From NCBI RefSeq assembly GCF_022606465.1, contig NZ_JALBUF010000013.1, forward strand, positions 1-51,642: a stretch of 51,642 nucleotides of DNA. The letters are read 5' to 3'. Of this stretch, positions 26,151-35,932 are shown in pieces (the first letter of the stretch is position 1; each line of letters opens with the position of its first letter). The translations under genes and the position numbers were made by a program. This DNA is from Sulfoacidibacillus ferrooxidans (GTDB taxonomy: Bacteria > Bacillota > Bacilli > Alicyclobacillales > SLC66). Below the pieces are notes generated by a model. It searched no databases. It saw only the letters and a program-made list of their open reading frames with translations, and was not told the DNA's origin.

Positions 26151-26208
26151 TTAATTAAATTTGGAAGGTTATTTGAAAACACATCTGATAATGGATTGGA
26201 AGTGCCGT

Positions 26209-26727
26209 ATGTATATTAGACTGTTGGACACTTTTGACGCCCAAGTATATAGGGAGGTTAGGTTGCGTTCATTGAAAAATGATCCTGGTTCATTTGGATC
26301 AACATATGAGCAAGAAGCCACTAGACCTTTGGAGAATTTTGCAGAGAGGATACAGCATACAAAAGACCAATTTACGTTGGGATGTTTTGACGACAGCAAC
26401 ATATTAGTTGGCATTGTCAATTTTGCACGTGAAAACAGGCTTAAGACGACACATAAAGGAAATATCTACGGTATGTACATAGAGCCTCAATTTCGAGGAC
26501 GTGGTTTAGGTAAAACCCTACTGTTAGCCCTCATTGAGAGGGCGACTAAAGAATGCGATGGGTTGGAACAGATTCATCTAACGGTAGTGTCTAATAACGA
26601 ATCAGCTAAACGGTTATATGCCTCGCTGGGATTTGCAGTTTACGGTGTAGAACCACATGCTTTGAAGTTTGATGGACATTATTTCGATGAGGACTTAATG
26701 GTTTTAAGATTAGCAAAATTGAACTAA
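26209..26727 (+). CDS. GNAT N-acetyltransferase
   Basis: The 172-residue product shows YGMYIEPQFRGRGLGKTLLL with the acetyl-CoA loop RGRGLG, and LTVVSNNESAKRLYASLGF. The start RLLDTFDAQVYREVRLRSLK is typical of small-molecule or protein GNATs of Bacillales. ATG 26209 is used; the RBS (TGGAAG) is weak. The substrate is unknown. Confidence 0.85.
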   Translation: MYIRLLDTFDAQVYREVRLRSLKNDPGSFGSTYEQEATRPLENFAERIQHTKDQFTLGCFDDSNILVGIVNFARENRLKTTHKGNIYGMYIEPQFRGRGLGKTLLLALIERATKECDGLEQIHLTVVSNNESAKRLYASLGFAVYGVEPHALKFDGHYFDEDLMVLRLAKLN

Positions 26728-26728
26728 C

Positions 26729-26820
26729 GGGCGCAAAAATGCAAGTTCCCTGAGGGGCCCACCTGTTGTATGATGATACGGTGGCATACGCTTTCGGAAT
26801 CTTGTGCAATCAGACAGGAG
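26729..26820 (+). repeat. Array repeat, type A copy 3
   Basis: ACTAACGGGCGCAAAAATG is the left arm and CGGAATCTTGTGCAATC the right. CCCACCTGTTGTATGATG and ACGGTGGCATACGCTTT form the centre. GCGCAA pairs with TTGTGC through a G-U; the CCACC/GGTGG inner stem is perfect. Confidence 0.85.
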
Positions 26821-26850
26821 TGACAAAAATAATTGAAATGTGGCTGCAGA

Positions 26851-27774
26851 ATGGAAGAGTCAAAACGAAAGTTTCTCACTGAATCATACCAATGGAATTC
26901 TGACACCAATTTTGTGGTTCTGCACTCTGGAGAGAACAACACGTACGTGGCAAAAACTGAAACTAGCAAATACGCAATTCGTAGGTACAGACCGGGGAGG
27001 TTTACGTTGAACCAAGTTCGTGCAGAGGTTGCATGGATAGACAGGCTTTCAGAGTTTATTAAAGTGCCTCGATTGATTAAAAATCGCTTCGGAGATCTCG
27101 TATCTGTTTCAGATGATGATCACGGAGACATTTATACTGTATCAGAATTCATTGAATCAGATTTGATTCTAAACCCAACAGAAGATGATTATCACGAACT
27201 GGGGCGCTTAGTGTGTGCACTACATGTAAATTCAGATAAAATTATGAAAAAAGAGACAAAGGATTGGGGAGGTTGGGACAGACCCGAGTACAATTTGAAT
27301 TACATCGTGCAAGACGGTCTACAGTGTCTTTTGGATTGTAATGTCCTTACGAGCGAAGACAAAGAGCGATGCATTATGATTGCTAGAAACCTGACTGAAC
27401 ACTGGAAATATGTCAAGTTTGAGAAAAAATTCATTCATGCAGATTTACATTTCGGAAATCTCTTATCAACTCCGTCAGGCTTTTACTATCTGGATTTTGA
27501 TGAGTGCGGATTCGGACACAGGTCAATTGATATCGGTGTTGCCCGCCTGCATCTTCGACGAACAGCGAATCCAGAGGTGGCGTGGAAAAAATTCGAAGAA
27601 GGATATGGAGTTGGTTTTGTTGATGAGGAAGTTCGCTTTGGTACAGCACTTCGGATATTTTATATGGCAGGAAAAATCCCAAAGCGTCAGGATATTAAAG
27701 AGCTGCGTTTGAAATCAGCAGATTATATTCGACGATACTTAGGCTACATTGAATCCGAAATCTTCCTGACCTAG
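26851..27774 (+). CDS. Aminoglycoside phosphotransferase-family (APH) kinase
   Basis: The 307-residue protein has the APH/choline-kinase active site: HADLHFGNLL with catalytic D198 and N203, and YLDFDECGFGH with the metal-binding D215/D217. The N-terminal lobe has YAIRRYRPGR, with a Lys/Arg nucleotide contact. Members phosphorylate antibiotics or small alcohols such as homoserine, and the substrate is unknown. The start is uncertain between TTG 26833, with GGAG upstream, and ATG 26851. Confidence 0.85.
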   Translation: MEESKRKFLTESYQWNSDTNFVVLHSGENNTYVAKTETSKYAIRRYRPGRFTLNQVRAEVAWIDRLSEFIKVPRLIKNRFGDLVSVSDDDHGDIYTVSEFIESDLILNPTEDDYHELGRLVCALHVNSDKIMKKETKDWGGWDRPEYNLNYIVQDGLQCLLDCNVLTSEDKERCIMIARNLTEHWKYVKFEKKFIHADLHFGNLLSTPSGFYYLDFDECGFGHRSIDIGVARLHLRRTANPEVAWKKFEEGYGVGFVDEEVRFGTALRIFYMAGKIPKRQDIKELRLKSADYIRRYLGYIESEIFLT

Positions 27775-28925
27775 TCATAATGAACGACAACGGTCCCGTT
27801 TCGTAAAATCGTAGGTTGCGTTGGCCATACTGAGAATGGTAGCCAATGCAGAGCTACCATACGAAAGGTTTCGATCGTATGAAGGATAGCACAAAATACG
27901 TAGGTTTAGACGTGTCGAAAGAGAGCATTGCTGTAGCCGTGGCAGATGATGGACGCGGTCAGCCGAAGTTTGTGGGCATGTTTCCCCACACAGTAGAATC
28001 CGTGAGGAACATGGAAGCATAGTTGACTGAAGAGGAGGTCCGCTTACGAAGTAGGCCCAACGGGATACGGGTTATACCGGCTATTGCGGGCCATGAATTG
28101 CCGTGTATGGTGGTTGCTCCCTCACTAATTCCAGTTCGTCAGGGTGATCGCGTGAAAACAGATCGGCTGGACGCCTTGAGATTGGCGCAGTTGTTTCGAG
28201 CTGGAGAGCTAGTGCCGGTGTTTGTTCCTAGCGAAGACAATGCATCTCTGCGAGACTTGGTGTGGGCGCGAGAGGATGGGATCGAAGATCGACTACGGGC
28301 AAGACATCGTTTGTCGAAGTTTCTTGTGCGACATGATCGTCGACCAAAGTCACGTCTACTTCCGTGGGGGGTCCATGCACAGACGTTGGCTCGACGGGCT
28401 GAAATGGGAAGATCGGCCAGAACAAGTTGTATTTCAAGAGTACTTGCACCACCTCGATGAAATCGATGGTCGACTCAGTTGTCTAGAGGCAGCGATTCAT
28501 CTGGAGGCGACAGAAAGTTAGCAGGAACCCGTCATTCGGGCATTGCAAACACTGAGGGGCGTTGCATAAGTAATCGCGACGTGGCTGGTGGCAGAGGTTG
28601 GAGAGTTTCGTCGGTTTCGAAATCCGGACCAACTGATGGCGTATGCAGGACTTGTGCCTAGAGAATATTCGAGTGGGTCATCGAGAAAGCAAGGGGGTAT
28701 CACGAAATGTGGGAATGCCCATTTGCGCCGCGTTCTGGGAGAGGCAGCGTGGAGGTACTGATATAAACTGACTATCAAGGGGGCGATTAGAAAACGGCAA
28801 GAAGGGCAGAATCCACAAATTCAGGACATGGTTTGTTTTGCTCCCATTTTGTTCAAGACACCCTTTCGATAGTAGTCTATCAGTCCTTCTTTTTGTGTCC
28901 GCCACTTTATATTAGGTCCAGTGAT
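27775..28925 (+). mobile_element. IS110-family element with degenerate transposase
   Basis: The transposase starts at ATG 27879 (MKDSTKYVGLDVSKESIAVA). It is broken by a stop at 28020, frameshifts near 28290-28380 and a TAA at 28567. Pieces VAPSLIPVRQGDRVKTDRLD, LDGLKWEDRPEQVVFQEYLH and MAYAGLVPREYSSGSSRKQG are typical of the DEDD and C-terminal Ser regions of IS110. The left end has a TGGTAG/CTACCA hairpin (27838-27860). The right end resembles the remnant at 1-128. Confidence 0.9.
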
Positions 28926-28996
28926 GAATCGGTTTTTTATCTTTTATTGAATAGTTCGCCAAGGAAATTGATAATGGTTCCGCTTGTACTTTTATT

Positions 28997-29413
28997 CTAA
29001 AATGAAGATATATTATAAATAATCCCGGTTTTAACGTTTTCCATGGAATGGCCAGGGAGATTGACGATTATGAGTTGATCCTCAGATGCATTCTGATAGC
29101 GAAGACTTACGTAATAGTTAATTGGTGGGAGTGGAAGCCCACTATAAATTGCACCCTCCGGTATGACCCCATACTCTTTGTTGAAGAGGTACATCAAATT
29201 CTTAATTTGCCCTGATTGGTGGGCATTATAGAGGCGTGGCTGTACACTCGAATCTGCGTACACGCTGTTAATAATCACTAATTTTGGATTGGGTGGAAGC
29301 GATTGAGATGCGTATCCTGGTGGTTGTAAACTATGAATGAAAATGCTTGTTGCGATCAGTATGGTAACAATAATACCTACATTAAGCAGTTTTCTCTTTG
29401 CTTTGATGATCAT
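28997..29413 (-). CDS. Small membrane-anchored or secreted protein, unknown
   Basis: The 138-residue product has one N-terminal hydrophobic segment (LLNVGIIVTILIATSIFIHS) after a basic start, so it is a signal anchor or signal peptide. The rest has no family that I recognise. ATG at 29413 fits AAGGTGG better than a GTG twelve bases upstream. It lies behind the broken G1 peptidase gene on the same strand and is the first gene of the minus-strand block. Confidence 0.6.
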   Translation of the reverse strand: MIIKAKRKLLNVGIIVTILIATSIFIHSLQPPGYASQSLPPNPKLVIINSVYADSSVQPRLYNAHQSGQIKNLMYLFNKEYGVIPEGAIYSGLPLPPINYYVSLRYQNASEDQLIIVNLPGHSMENVKTGIIYNISSF

Positions 29414-29495
29414 GTACTCGTCCACCTTGTTTCACAGGGTATAAAGATTACGGGAATTGAAAATACGCTTATTGTAAAAATAGAACGAGGGTGAT

Positions 29496-29519
29496 TGAGA
29501 GACACCGTACTGTCTCTCA
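29496..29519. terminator. Hairpin after the G1 peptidase pseudogene
   Basis: TGAGAGACA pairs perfectly with TGTCTCTCA over six bases, 7 nt downstream of the minus-strand stop codon. The T-run is weak. Confidence 0.6.
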
Positions 29520-29526
29520 TAAGCGG

Positions 29527-30507
29527 TTAATTGTACTGTACCCAGTGCACAGTCACATTCCCCGTCGAGTTCATTGGAGTAGTAACTTCAGAAAGGATGT
29601 GATTGTCGCTAGGCTGAATTGTGTAAGCATAGCCGACGTTCTGGGTTGTTGGATACGAAGTTCCACTTGATGTTCCATCTTCTCCTGTGAATGTCACAGA
29701 ACCATAGTCTGCCATGTTTTCCGTTGTGGAATTAATAACTGTTGGTCGTTCTACGATCCATTCGGAAGTTGAATTGTATCCGGAGTAGCTTGTGATACCA
29801 GAGACATTAAATGATATCGCGTTTCCATTTTTGAGGTCATGGTAATAGAAATGTGCTGTTCCCTGTCCTGTTGAGGAATCCACAGTGAACCAAATATCGA
29901 CATACATATTATCACCAGGGACTGCATGTAGACCACCAACAGATGATTCATAATGCATATTGACGCATGTATTAAGAATTTGATAACAAAGATTGTAATT
30001 AGTTGAGGTTATATCGTTTGGTTCTGTACCACCATGAATGAGTGGCATCAGAACGATTTCCCTCCACCCCAACCCATGAACTCGATTATGCAGGATGAAA
30101 ACTTGGATTGCCACTTGCATAAGGAAAAGTCCACCATCCAACCACTTGTTCACCTTTGTTTCCACCAGAATAATCAATCGCTCCGCTCGAATAATTATAT
30201 CGAGAACCATGAGATGAAGAACTTATATCTGTTGAAATAAATGTCGGTTTTATCCAATGACTCCCTCAACAGCTATTTTCCATCTTGCAACGGCGCTGGC
30301 AACATTCTGACGGGCAGGAAATCCATATTGAGCACGTTGTGTATCAGTGGCCGTAAGCGGGTTGAAGTGCGATGGGGGAGCGTTGAATTGTGGAGACGGG
30401 TTATTGATCGGCATACTTTTTTGACTTGTGGCAAAAGCAGGATTGGGCATAGATGCGGCAGTGAAGGATAGAACAAGTACAGAAGCAAGTTGCGTGATTT
30501 TTTTCAT
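29527..30507 (-). pseudogene. G1 (eqolisin) glutamic peptidase, frameshifted
   Basis: On the minus strand a signal peptide (MKKITQLASVLVLSFTAASM) is followed, in a shifted frame, by VGWWTFPYASGNPSFHP and SSSWVGVEGN. A further frame reads IVLMPLIHGGTEPND, VPGDNMYVDIWFT and SEWIVERPTVIN. The last carries the Glu of the G1 catalytic Gln/Glu pair, and the Trp-rich start is typical of the fold. At least two frameshifts are needed. G1 peptidases work at acid pH, in line with the S53 gene. RBS AAAGGAAC precedes the start. Confidence 0.75.
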
Positions 30508-30628
30508 TTCCAATGTTCCTTTAAAATTTATTGTTTGTAACTAAAACTAGTTTACCTTTCTTGAATTGTGAAGTGTGTCGTATTATATGAAGTTCATTTT
30601 TAATTTAATGTTCAATGTGGTGGAATGC

Positions 30629-30802
30629 ATGAATGTGCGGATCAAAGATGTGTTCACACGCGCAAAAGCTGGAGATGCCAAAGTCATGGAAAATATCCTT
30701 TTGCGTTTTGACCGACTCATTCGCAAGGTGTAGATGAATCATGGCGTAGTCGATGAAGAGATTGCACAAGAAGTGAGGGCTGAATGTTCAATTAAACACT
30801 AG
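30629..30802 (+). pseudogene. Small helix-turn-helix (conjugative-element-type) protein remnant
   Basis: The frame MNVRIKDVFTRAKAGDAKVM and ILLRFDRLIRK stops at TAG (30731). It then continues in frame MNHGVVDEEIAQEVRAECS to 30802. The first part recalls the small HTH proteins of conjugative and mobile elements related to sigma-factor regulators. It is either a broken or a very short gene. Confidence 0.4.
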
Positions 30803-30946
30803 AGACTTAATCGTCAATCGAGAAACTGTTTTTTCATACAAATTCAGATTGAGCCCGTGATCCTCCTTTAGACCTTTAAAAACGAATCAGTAGTATACTA
30901 TTTTATCTGAAAGTAAAACTAAACATAAATCCTCCCCAACCAGTAA
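30803..30946. other. AT-rich spacer
   Basis: No gene, hairpin or repeat stands out between the HTH remnant and the lipoprotein gene. Confidence 0.3.
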
Positions 30947-31420
30947 TTACATGTGTAGCTGACCTTGTGAGTAAACAAGTAATTTGTAATTGATCGTTTT
31001 TTCTGCGAGTCTAACAGATTTTACCCAAGGACTTCCTACTGTAATATTTTTATTGAGCGGAAATAATCCGTGATATACGTCAAATAAATTTGCAATAAAA
31101 AGGTTATGTTTTAATTGTTCATTTTTCATCATTAAAGAATAATTTAATTCTCTTGTGGTGACAAAAACCACTCCATTTGTTTCGGGTTGTATTTGTTCCA
31201 GTATCACGCTAGATGATTTACCTTGCTTGATAGAATCTTGTTCTTTGTTATAATTATGGATTTTCGAATGAGAACTAAATACATGGACTATAGATGTATC
31301 CTTTGAGTAAATATTCGATCTCGGTTTAGGGAAATAGGTCTTACACCCTGTCATGGCTATACATGTCAAAGCTAACGCAACCACACCAATTCCCAGTATT
31401 CGTTTTTGCACACAAACCAC
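30947..31420 (-). CDS. Lipoprotein, paralogue of the one at 33.2-34.2 kb
   Basis: The 157-residue product has lipobox MTGC (C26) and a signal peptide almost identical to that of the lipoprotein at 33200-34183 (QK-LGIGV-ALA-TC). The mature parts differ. The start may be GTG 31420 or, better placed after AAAGGG, GTG 31411. The shared region extends into the upstream DNA, so a promoter plus signal-peptide block was duplicated. Confidence 0.7.
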   Translation of the reverse strand: MVCVQKRILGIGVVALALTCIAMTGCKTYFPKPRSNIYSKDTSIVHVFSSHSKIHNYNKEQDSIKQGKSSSVILEQIQPETNGVVFVTTRELNYSLMMKNEQLKHNLFIANLFDVYHGLFPLNKNITVGSPWVKSVRLAEKTINYKLLVYSQGQLHM

Positions 31421-31562
31421 CCTTTGTCTTAGAATATCGCGGTGTCTTGATCATCAGATAAAACAGCACAGTAGAAATTTGACACATTATTGAGTGCCTT
31501 ATATCTTTGGTTGTACAATCACAAGCCTCTCTTTCCTATGACGATGCCGCGCTCAAAATTGC
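31390..31562. repeat. Duplicated intergenic block, copy 1
   Basis: This block is repeated at 34147-34320 with about 80 percent similarity by eye. It includes ACCACCCTTTGTCTTAGAATA and TACAATCACA followed by CTCTCTTTCCT. It spans the lipoprotein signal-peptide start, the divergent promoter region and the start of the glycosidase-like frame. Confidence 0.75.
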
Positions 31563-32167
31563 TGCCACGGCGGGAGAAGGACAATCAATTTCTCCGTATA
31601 CCTATGCGCTGCAGGCTGCTGGACAGGATACGACTGTGGACCAAATGATCGAAAATGCTTATGCCAAAGTAAATTTTGGGTGGCTCAGCGTGTGGACAGT
31701 ATCTGGCCCATCGGCATCCGCGACAAATGCGGAGTGGAAGTCTGCAATGGAGACTGCTGCCTGAGGGGTGGCTACCTCGACGATTCAAAATGCGGCTAAG
31801 ACATATGGATTCGTTCCAGCTTATGTTGTTCTCGATCTTGAAAGCACTTATCGACTGAGTAGCGCAGGGCAAGCTCATGCTGATTGAGGGATGGATCACT
31901 GGACTAGTTTCCCAATTAACGGGTGCATTATATATCAATCAGTCCGATTTTACCATATGGGATGCTAACTCTTTCGGGGTTCCATTATTTGTCGCGGTGG
32001 ATGTAGCGGATTTCATGGGACCGGTTACTGGGAGTAATATCGCTGGGTATATGGCTTTTGACGGAACATGTTCAGATGCTGGTTCGCAAGTTAGCACCAT
32101 TGATGAATGGGATGCTAACATGAACACGATTCAGTTTGTTGGATCGGTATATACATGTAACTCCTAG
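31507..32167 (+). pseudogene. Glycoside-hydrolase-like (lysozyme/DUF1906-type?) protein, broken
   Basis: The frame from 31507 reads SYDDAALKIAATAGEGQSIS, FGWLSVWTVSGPSA and FVPAYVVLDLESTYRLS, interrupted by TGA at 31762 and 31885. It slips near 31908 into a second frame with GALYINQSDFTIWD, GVPLFVAVDVADFMGP and DANMNTIQFVGSVYT. The VVLDLES and NxIQF elements recall GH25/DUF1906-type wall hydrolases. The family call is tentative, but the broken state is clear. No signal peptide remains. Confidence 0.5.
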
Positions 32168-32172
32168 CATCT

Positions 32173-32203
32173 AAAAGAGTGAGAGTTCCTTCTCGATTCT
32201 TTT
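32173..32203. terminator. Bidirectional terminator hairpin
   Basis: AAAAGA and TCTTTT frame an inner GAGA/TCTC hairpin. It lies between two converging genes, with A-run and T-run flanks as expected for an intrinsic terminator in both directions. Confidence 0.75.
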
Positions 32204-32206
32204 GAG

Positions 32207-32758
32207 TTACTTAGTGAATTGAAAAAAGAAGGCAACGGGCGTCGTTCCCAGGCTGTAGCGGGTTCCAGATTGCGCCAAAAAACAGGTTACGTGCACCGTA
32301 TCGTGGACTTCCTGAAACTCTACGCTGGTCACCCAGGGGTTGTGTGGACCAGGAATTGGCATTAATCTATTCAGCTTAATCGTGGGTTCATACTGTTCTC
32401 CTGGTACCGTTGGTGTAGACAGGTGTAGAATATTGGCACTCAGAAGTGTAAACGAAAATCGGTAACCGTGGTCCCAAAAATGCACATCTCGAAAGTCATT
32501 GAGGCTAAAGAATTGATTCATAGGCTGCGCTTTGTTAAAGTCCGTGATAAATCCGATTTGAGGTGGACTATTCCAAATGCTCACGACGGTAAAATCAGGT
32601 TCAGTCCACTTTTTAGTTTTGATTACGGCCTGCGTTTTCTGCGAGACAGTTGTATTAGTTAAATCCAAACTGGAAACAGTAGTTCCACACCCCGTCCCTA
32701 ATGAAAGAAATGTAACTGCACATAGGGATAGCCCAAAAATTTGCAATGTGATTCTCAT
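32207..32758 (-). CDS. Lipoprotein of unknown function
   Basis: The 183-residue product has a signal peptide with lipobox LGTGC, then a Thr-rich linker. ATG at 32758 follows GGAGGCG; the frame extends upstream to 32833 without an RBS. The mature part (FTVVSIWNSPPQIGFITDF, HVTCFLAQSGTRYSLG) is not a family that I recognise. It is one of three minus-strand lipoprotein genes in this block. Confidence 0.7.
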   Translation of the reverse strand: MRITLQIFGLSLCAVTFLSLGTGCGTTVSSLDLTNTTVSQKTQAVIKTKKWTEPDFTVVSIWNSPPQIGFITDFNKAQPMNQFFSLNDFRDVHFWDHGYRFSFTLLSANILHLSTPTVPGEQYEPTIKLNRLMPIPGPHNPWVTSVEFQEVHDTVHVTCFLAQSGTRYSLGTTPVAFFFQFTK

Positions 32759-32833
32759 CTTTACGCCTCCAACTCTTTGATGTACTGCTGTATATTGAGG
32801 GACTACTGAACGGGCACTAAACGTCCTACTCAA

Positions 32834-33199
32834 TTGATCAGAAAAAGTGGTCAGGATTGGTCACAAAAAAGAGCTGTAATCTCCTCTCAGGGTTTATCAT
32901 CAGCAGAACGAGGAATCAAATCCCCGTTATTGACCGCCGTTCAGGACGCTGCAAGTGCTGGATGGCAGTAAGGATCTCTCTACAAGGGCAAAAACGTACT
33001 TGGAGTTCTTTACTTTGGTGGGTTCATTTTAGAAACTCTACGGAAGATCAATCTTCGGCGTCTACGGATGGCGGAGGAGGAGTGGATCGTCCGAAAAAAA
33101 CTTGCCCATGCATGATGCGTCGGATGCTGTAACAAAGGTAAACCTTGTGCCTGCGCAAGAGCCGACGAGAGTGCGGCGGTATAGGCTTTTAGAACCCCT
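32834..33199. other. Spacer with unrecognised coding debris
   Basis: The + strand reads YKGKNVLGVLYFGGFILETL and LRRLRMAEEEWIVRKKLAH between stops, about 32977-33110. It looks like the worn C-terminus of a real protein of unknown family. Nothing else is visible. Confidence 0.35.
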
Positions 33200-34183
33200 T
33201 TAGCCATGGGGAGATTCAGGTGGATACACCCGCATCGATACCGCCATTTTTGCTGCTTGAAGCGCAGAATGATAATCAGAGCATGAATACACCACCTTGC
33301 CAAACACCCATTGTGCTGATGTATGGTCACCATCCGCTGCCATGACGACAATGAACACTCCGTTTGTAGGAGGCAAGTTGTGCGTATGAAGATACGTGAC
33401 GATTTCCTTCGCTTTCTGAATGGGGGGGAGTGCCAAGCCCCTCATCTCCAATGTCCAATCCCCTTGATGCCATATGACCATACCAGGAAAGGACGAATAG
33501 GAGAGTCCCTGAATGCCGTGTCCAAGATCAACTGTAGTATTTTTACTATTTGTTGGCGGCGATAGATGTGGATTCATTTGCTGGATATTTAGATGAGCCA
33601 GTGCCGTTTTAGCCGATGGATATTGAGTGGCTCCAAATGATCCAATGATTCCTGCGTCACCTGTATTAGGTGGCATGGATAGCGATGGACTATTGATTGG
33701 TAATTGGCTGTGCGCCCACTGTAAATTGACCGAATAACTGTCGGCACTACTTTGAACAACAGCTCCCATAGATAATGGCACCCTAGATTTAGGTGAATAA
33801 TCAGGAAGAGTGGGAGCCATTAGAGCAAACTTTGTCTTCGTTACATGCGCCATCGCTCTCGTTATAATTGAAGAAAACCGTTCATTAGACGATGCCCTCA
33901 TTTCATCAACCGACACCGTTGAGTCTTTCGTGCCTGTTGAGCTCAGATGCGATGTAGGCGCCGGCCTTGTTGAATTCGATGCAGACGGTGTTATCGTGGA
34001 GGAAGAACTAGGTGACGTAGAAGGCGTCGTTGTCCGGTCACTCGGCTGCACGGTAGCGGAAGGGCTATCGCTTGCCGATGTCCCCGTGAGATGGTTACTG
34101 ACCCCACATCCCGTCACTACTAGGCACGTCATAGCCAGAGCAGCCACACCGATTCCAAGTAATTGTTTTTGCAGACAAACCAC
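33200..34183 (-). CDS. Ser/Thr/Pro-linker lipoprotein
   Basis: The 327-residue product has lipobox VTGC (C26), then about 60 residues of Ser/Thr/Pro-rich linker, then a globular domain that I do not recognise. It ends with VVYSCSDYHSALQAAKMAV. The signal peptide is a near copy of that of the lipoprotein at 30947-31420. GTG is the start. It is expected to be an exported surface protein whose linker spans the cell wall. Confidence 0.75.
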   Translation of the reverse strand: MVCLQKQLLGIGVAALAMTCLVVTGCGVSNHLTGTSASDSPSATVQPSDRTTTPSTSPSSSSTITPSASNSTRPAPTSHLSSTGTKDSTVSVDEMRASSNERFSSIITRAMAHVTKTKFALMAPTLPDYSPKSRVPLSMGAVVQSSADSYSVNLQWAHSQLPINSPSLSMPPNTGDAGIIGSFGATQYPSAKTALAHLNIQQMNPHLSPPTNSKNTTVDLGHGIQGLSYSSFPGMVIWHQGDWTLEMRGLALPPIQKAKEIVTYLHTHNLPPTNGVFIVVMAADGDHTSAQWVFGKVVYSCSDYHSALQAAKMAVSMRVYPPESPHG

Positions 34184-34320
34184 CCTTTGTCTTAGAATAT
34201 CGCGTCCTGATCATCTGATCAAAACAGTATAGTATGATTTCATCACGTTATGGAGTGCCTTATCCCTTTGGATGTACAATCACACTCCTCTCTTTCCTTT
34301 GACGACGCCATGCGCAAAAT
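34147..34320. repeat. Duplicated intergenic block, copy 2
   Basis: This is the partner of 31390-31562. After the shared part the + strand encodes only a short piece of the glycosidase-like frame before the sequence changes to Rpn-type nuclease coding DNA. Confidence 0.75.
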
Positions 34321-34348
34321 GGTTACATCAAAATACTGATCCATTAAT

Positions 34349-34699
34349 CGAAACAAATCGTTGACAACTGTGCAATTTGGCAACACAGAGCAGTCTCCTG
34401 AATACCAAGAAGATAAGCTCTCTCGCATGGATGTGTTCGTAGAAACTGATCAAAAGGAGCGCATCAACATGGAAATGCAAGTGGCGCATGACTACGGTAT
34501 GGCGAAACGCAAACGCACCTTGTATGACTGGGAGGAGTTGTATCGTCGGCAAATGGTAGTAGGAGCTTCCTATCAAGAGTTACATCGAGTGATCACGATT
34601 CACCTAATTGACTTTGTGCAATTCCCTTCGATGGACAGGTATCATACGAGCTATCATGTAGTTGAGGATCAAACGCATGAATTGTTATCGGATGCATGA
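34349..34699 (+). pseudogene. Rpn-family nuclease/transposase-like fragment
   Basis: The frame encodes VQFGNTEQSPEYQEDKLSRM, then VFVETDQKERINMEMQV and YHTSYHVVEDQTHELL, typical of the PD-(D/E)XK Rpn (YhgA-like) family. The N-terminus and the C-terminal part are missing, so it covers about a third of the usual 270-300 residues. It is probably inactive. Confidence 0.75.
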
Positions 34700-34850
34700 G
34701 AAGTTCACTTTTTGGAGATGCATAGCTACGCATTTGATGTCGGAAACGTTGAGAGTAATAGATCGTAAAAACTGAGACATACCGCACCACGCCTTGAGAT
34801 GCTCGCTACGTAACGAAAGGTGCTATCCTAAGTCGTATCACTGACAACAC

Positions 34851-35600
34851 TTAATGTTGCTTTATTCTCAGTTGGACTTCATAATCTGTGACGATCTTTC
34901 CATCATACTGAATCATTTGGCCGTTTTGATTCTTGTCAGATAAGATAATGTCGGTACTCATCTTGCCAGCGGCTTCGGAAGATTTGACGAATCCGCCATG
35001 TGCACCAGCTTGCATGCCGTTCAAGTCGGTCGCGACAGCGCCAGGCATGATACCGAAAATCTGGCGGTGACTTCCTATTTTTTCAAACTCGTAGGCAAAA
35101 GTTAGTGTCATCACGTTAAGTGCTGCTTTGCTCGTGATGTAAGCGAGTGGGTGCCAAAAGTCGGTAGGCGAAATAGGAATGGTGATGTTGACGATTTTCG
35201 CAGCGTCTGTCAGAGATGGCAACAGATTTTTCGTGAGTTCGTGTGTGCCGAAAAAATTCGTCTCCATCGTCGTACGTAAATCCTCGGTTGTATAGTCAAA
35301 TGTGTTCTTTGTCATGTCGAGCGCAGCGCGTTGAGGCTTCACACGATCAGGAATTCCAGCATTATTGACCAAAATATCGAGCGAATCAATCATGTTAGCC
35401 GCTGTGTGCAAGCTATCCAACTCGTTCAAATCGATCTTGATGAACGTCGCTGATATGCCTTCTGCTACAAGTTTTTCGGCCGATGCTTGCCCACGGGCTA
35501 CATCACGCGCCCCGACGAGAATGTCATAACCACGCTTTCCAATATTGCGAGCGATTTCAAAACCAATTCCTTTATTTGCGCCAGTGATGAGTGCTTTCAT
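34851..35600 (-). CDS. Short-chain dehydrogenase/reductase
   Basis: The 249-residue enzyme starts MKALITGANKGIGFEIAR, with an intact NAD(P) motif and NNAGIPD. The Tyr-x-x-x-Lys dyad is in YITSK, and PGAVATDL follows. It is a complete SDR, close in style to carbonyl reductases acting on small carbonyls. ATG at 35600 follows AAGGGGATC. Upstream, TTGATA and TATAAC 17 bases apart form a plausible promoter. It is the only intact metabolic enzyme of the minus-strand block. Confidence 0.88.
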   Translation of the reverse strand: MKALITGANKGIGFEIARNIGKRGYDILVGARDVARGQASAEKLVAEGISATFIKIDLNELDSLHTAANMIDSLDILVNNAGIPDRVKPQRAALDMTKNTFDYTTEDLRTTMETNFFGTHELTKNLLPSLTDAAKIVNITIPISPTDFWHPLAYITSKAALNVMTLTFAYEFEKIGSHRQIFGIMPGAVATDLNGMQAGAHGGFVKSSEAAGKMSTDIILSDKNQNGQMIQYDGKIVTDYEVQLRIKQH

Positions 35601-35932
35601 CGTGATCCCCTTTTCGTATTTTACTTGATACAAATACAGTATAACGTAACAACTGAAGTATCATCGAGATGGATATTATGCGAGTGATTGGATACGGCAT
35701 TCATACTACCTACAGGTGGTGCAGTTGAGGCCAATGCGCAAGGTTGTAAGTAGCACGAATGATTACCCGCATTTCCACTGTCTAACGATGGGTGTCGGGA
35801 TGCAGCGGCAACTCAGGCGGCATGTAACTCCCAAAATGCTACGACCCATAACTCGGACGATAATCTGTGATTACCCCGGTAATCATTGGACGTTCTTCTT
35901 GCAGTCTGAATTAAGATTGATGTTAGGCTATA
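35601..35932. other. Spacer upstream of SDR gene
   Basis: It contains the SDR promoter region and a perfect GATTACC-CC-GGTAATC palindrome (35869-35884), a possible operator or transposon-related site. No coding region is supported. Confidence 0.35.
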
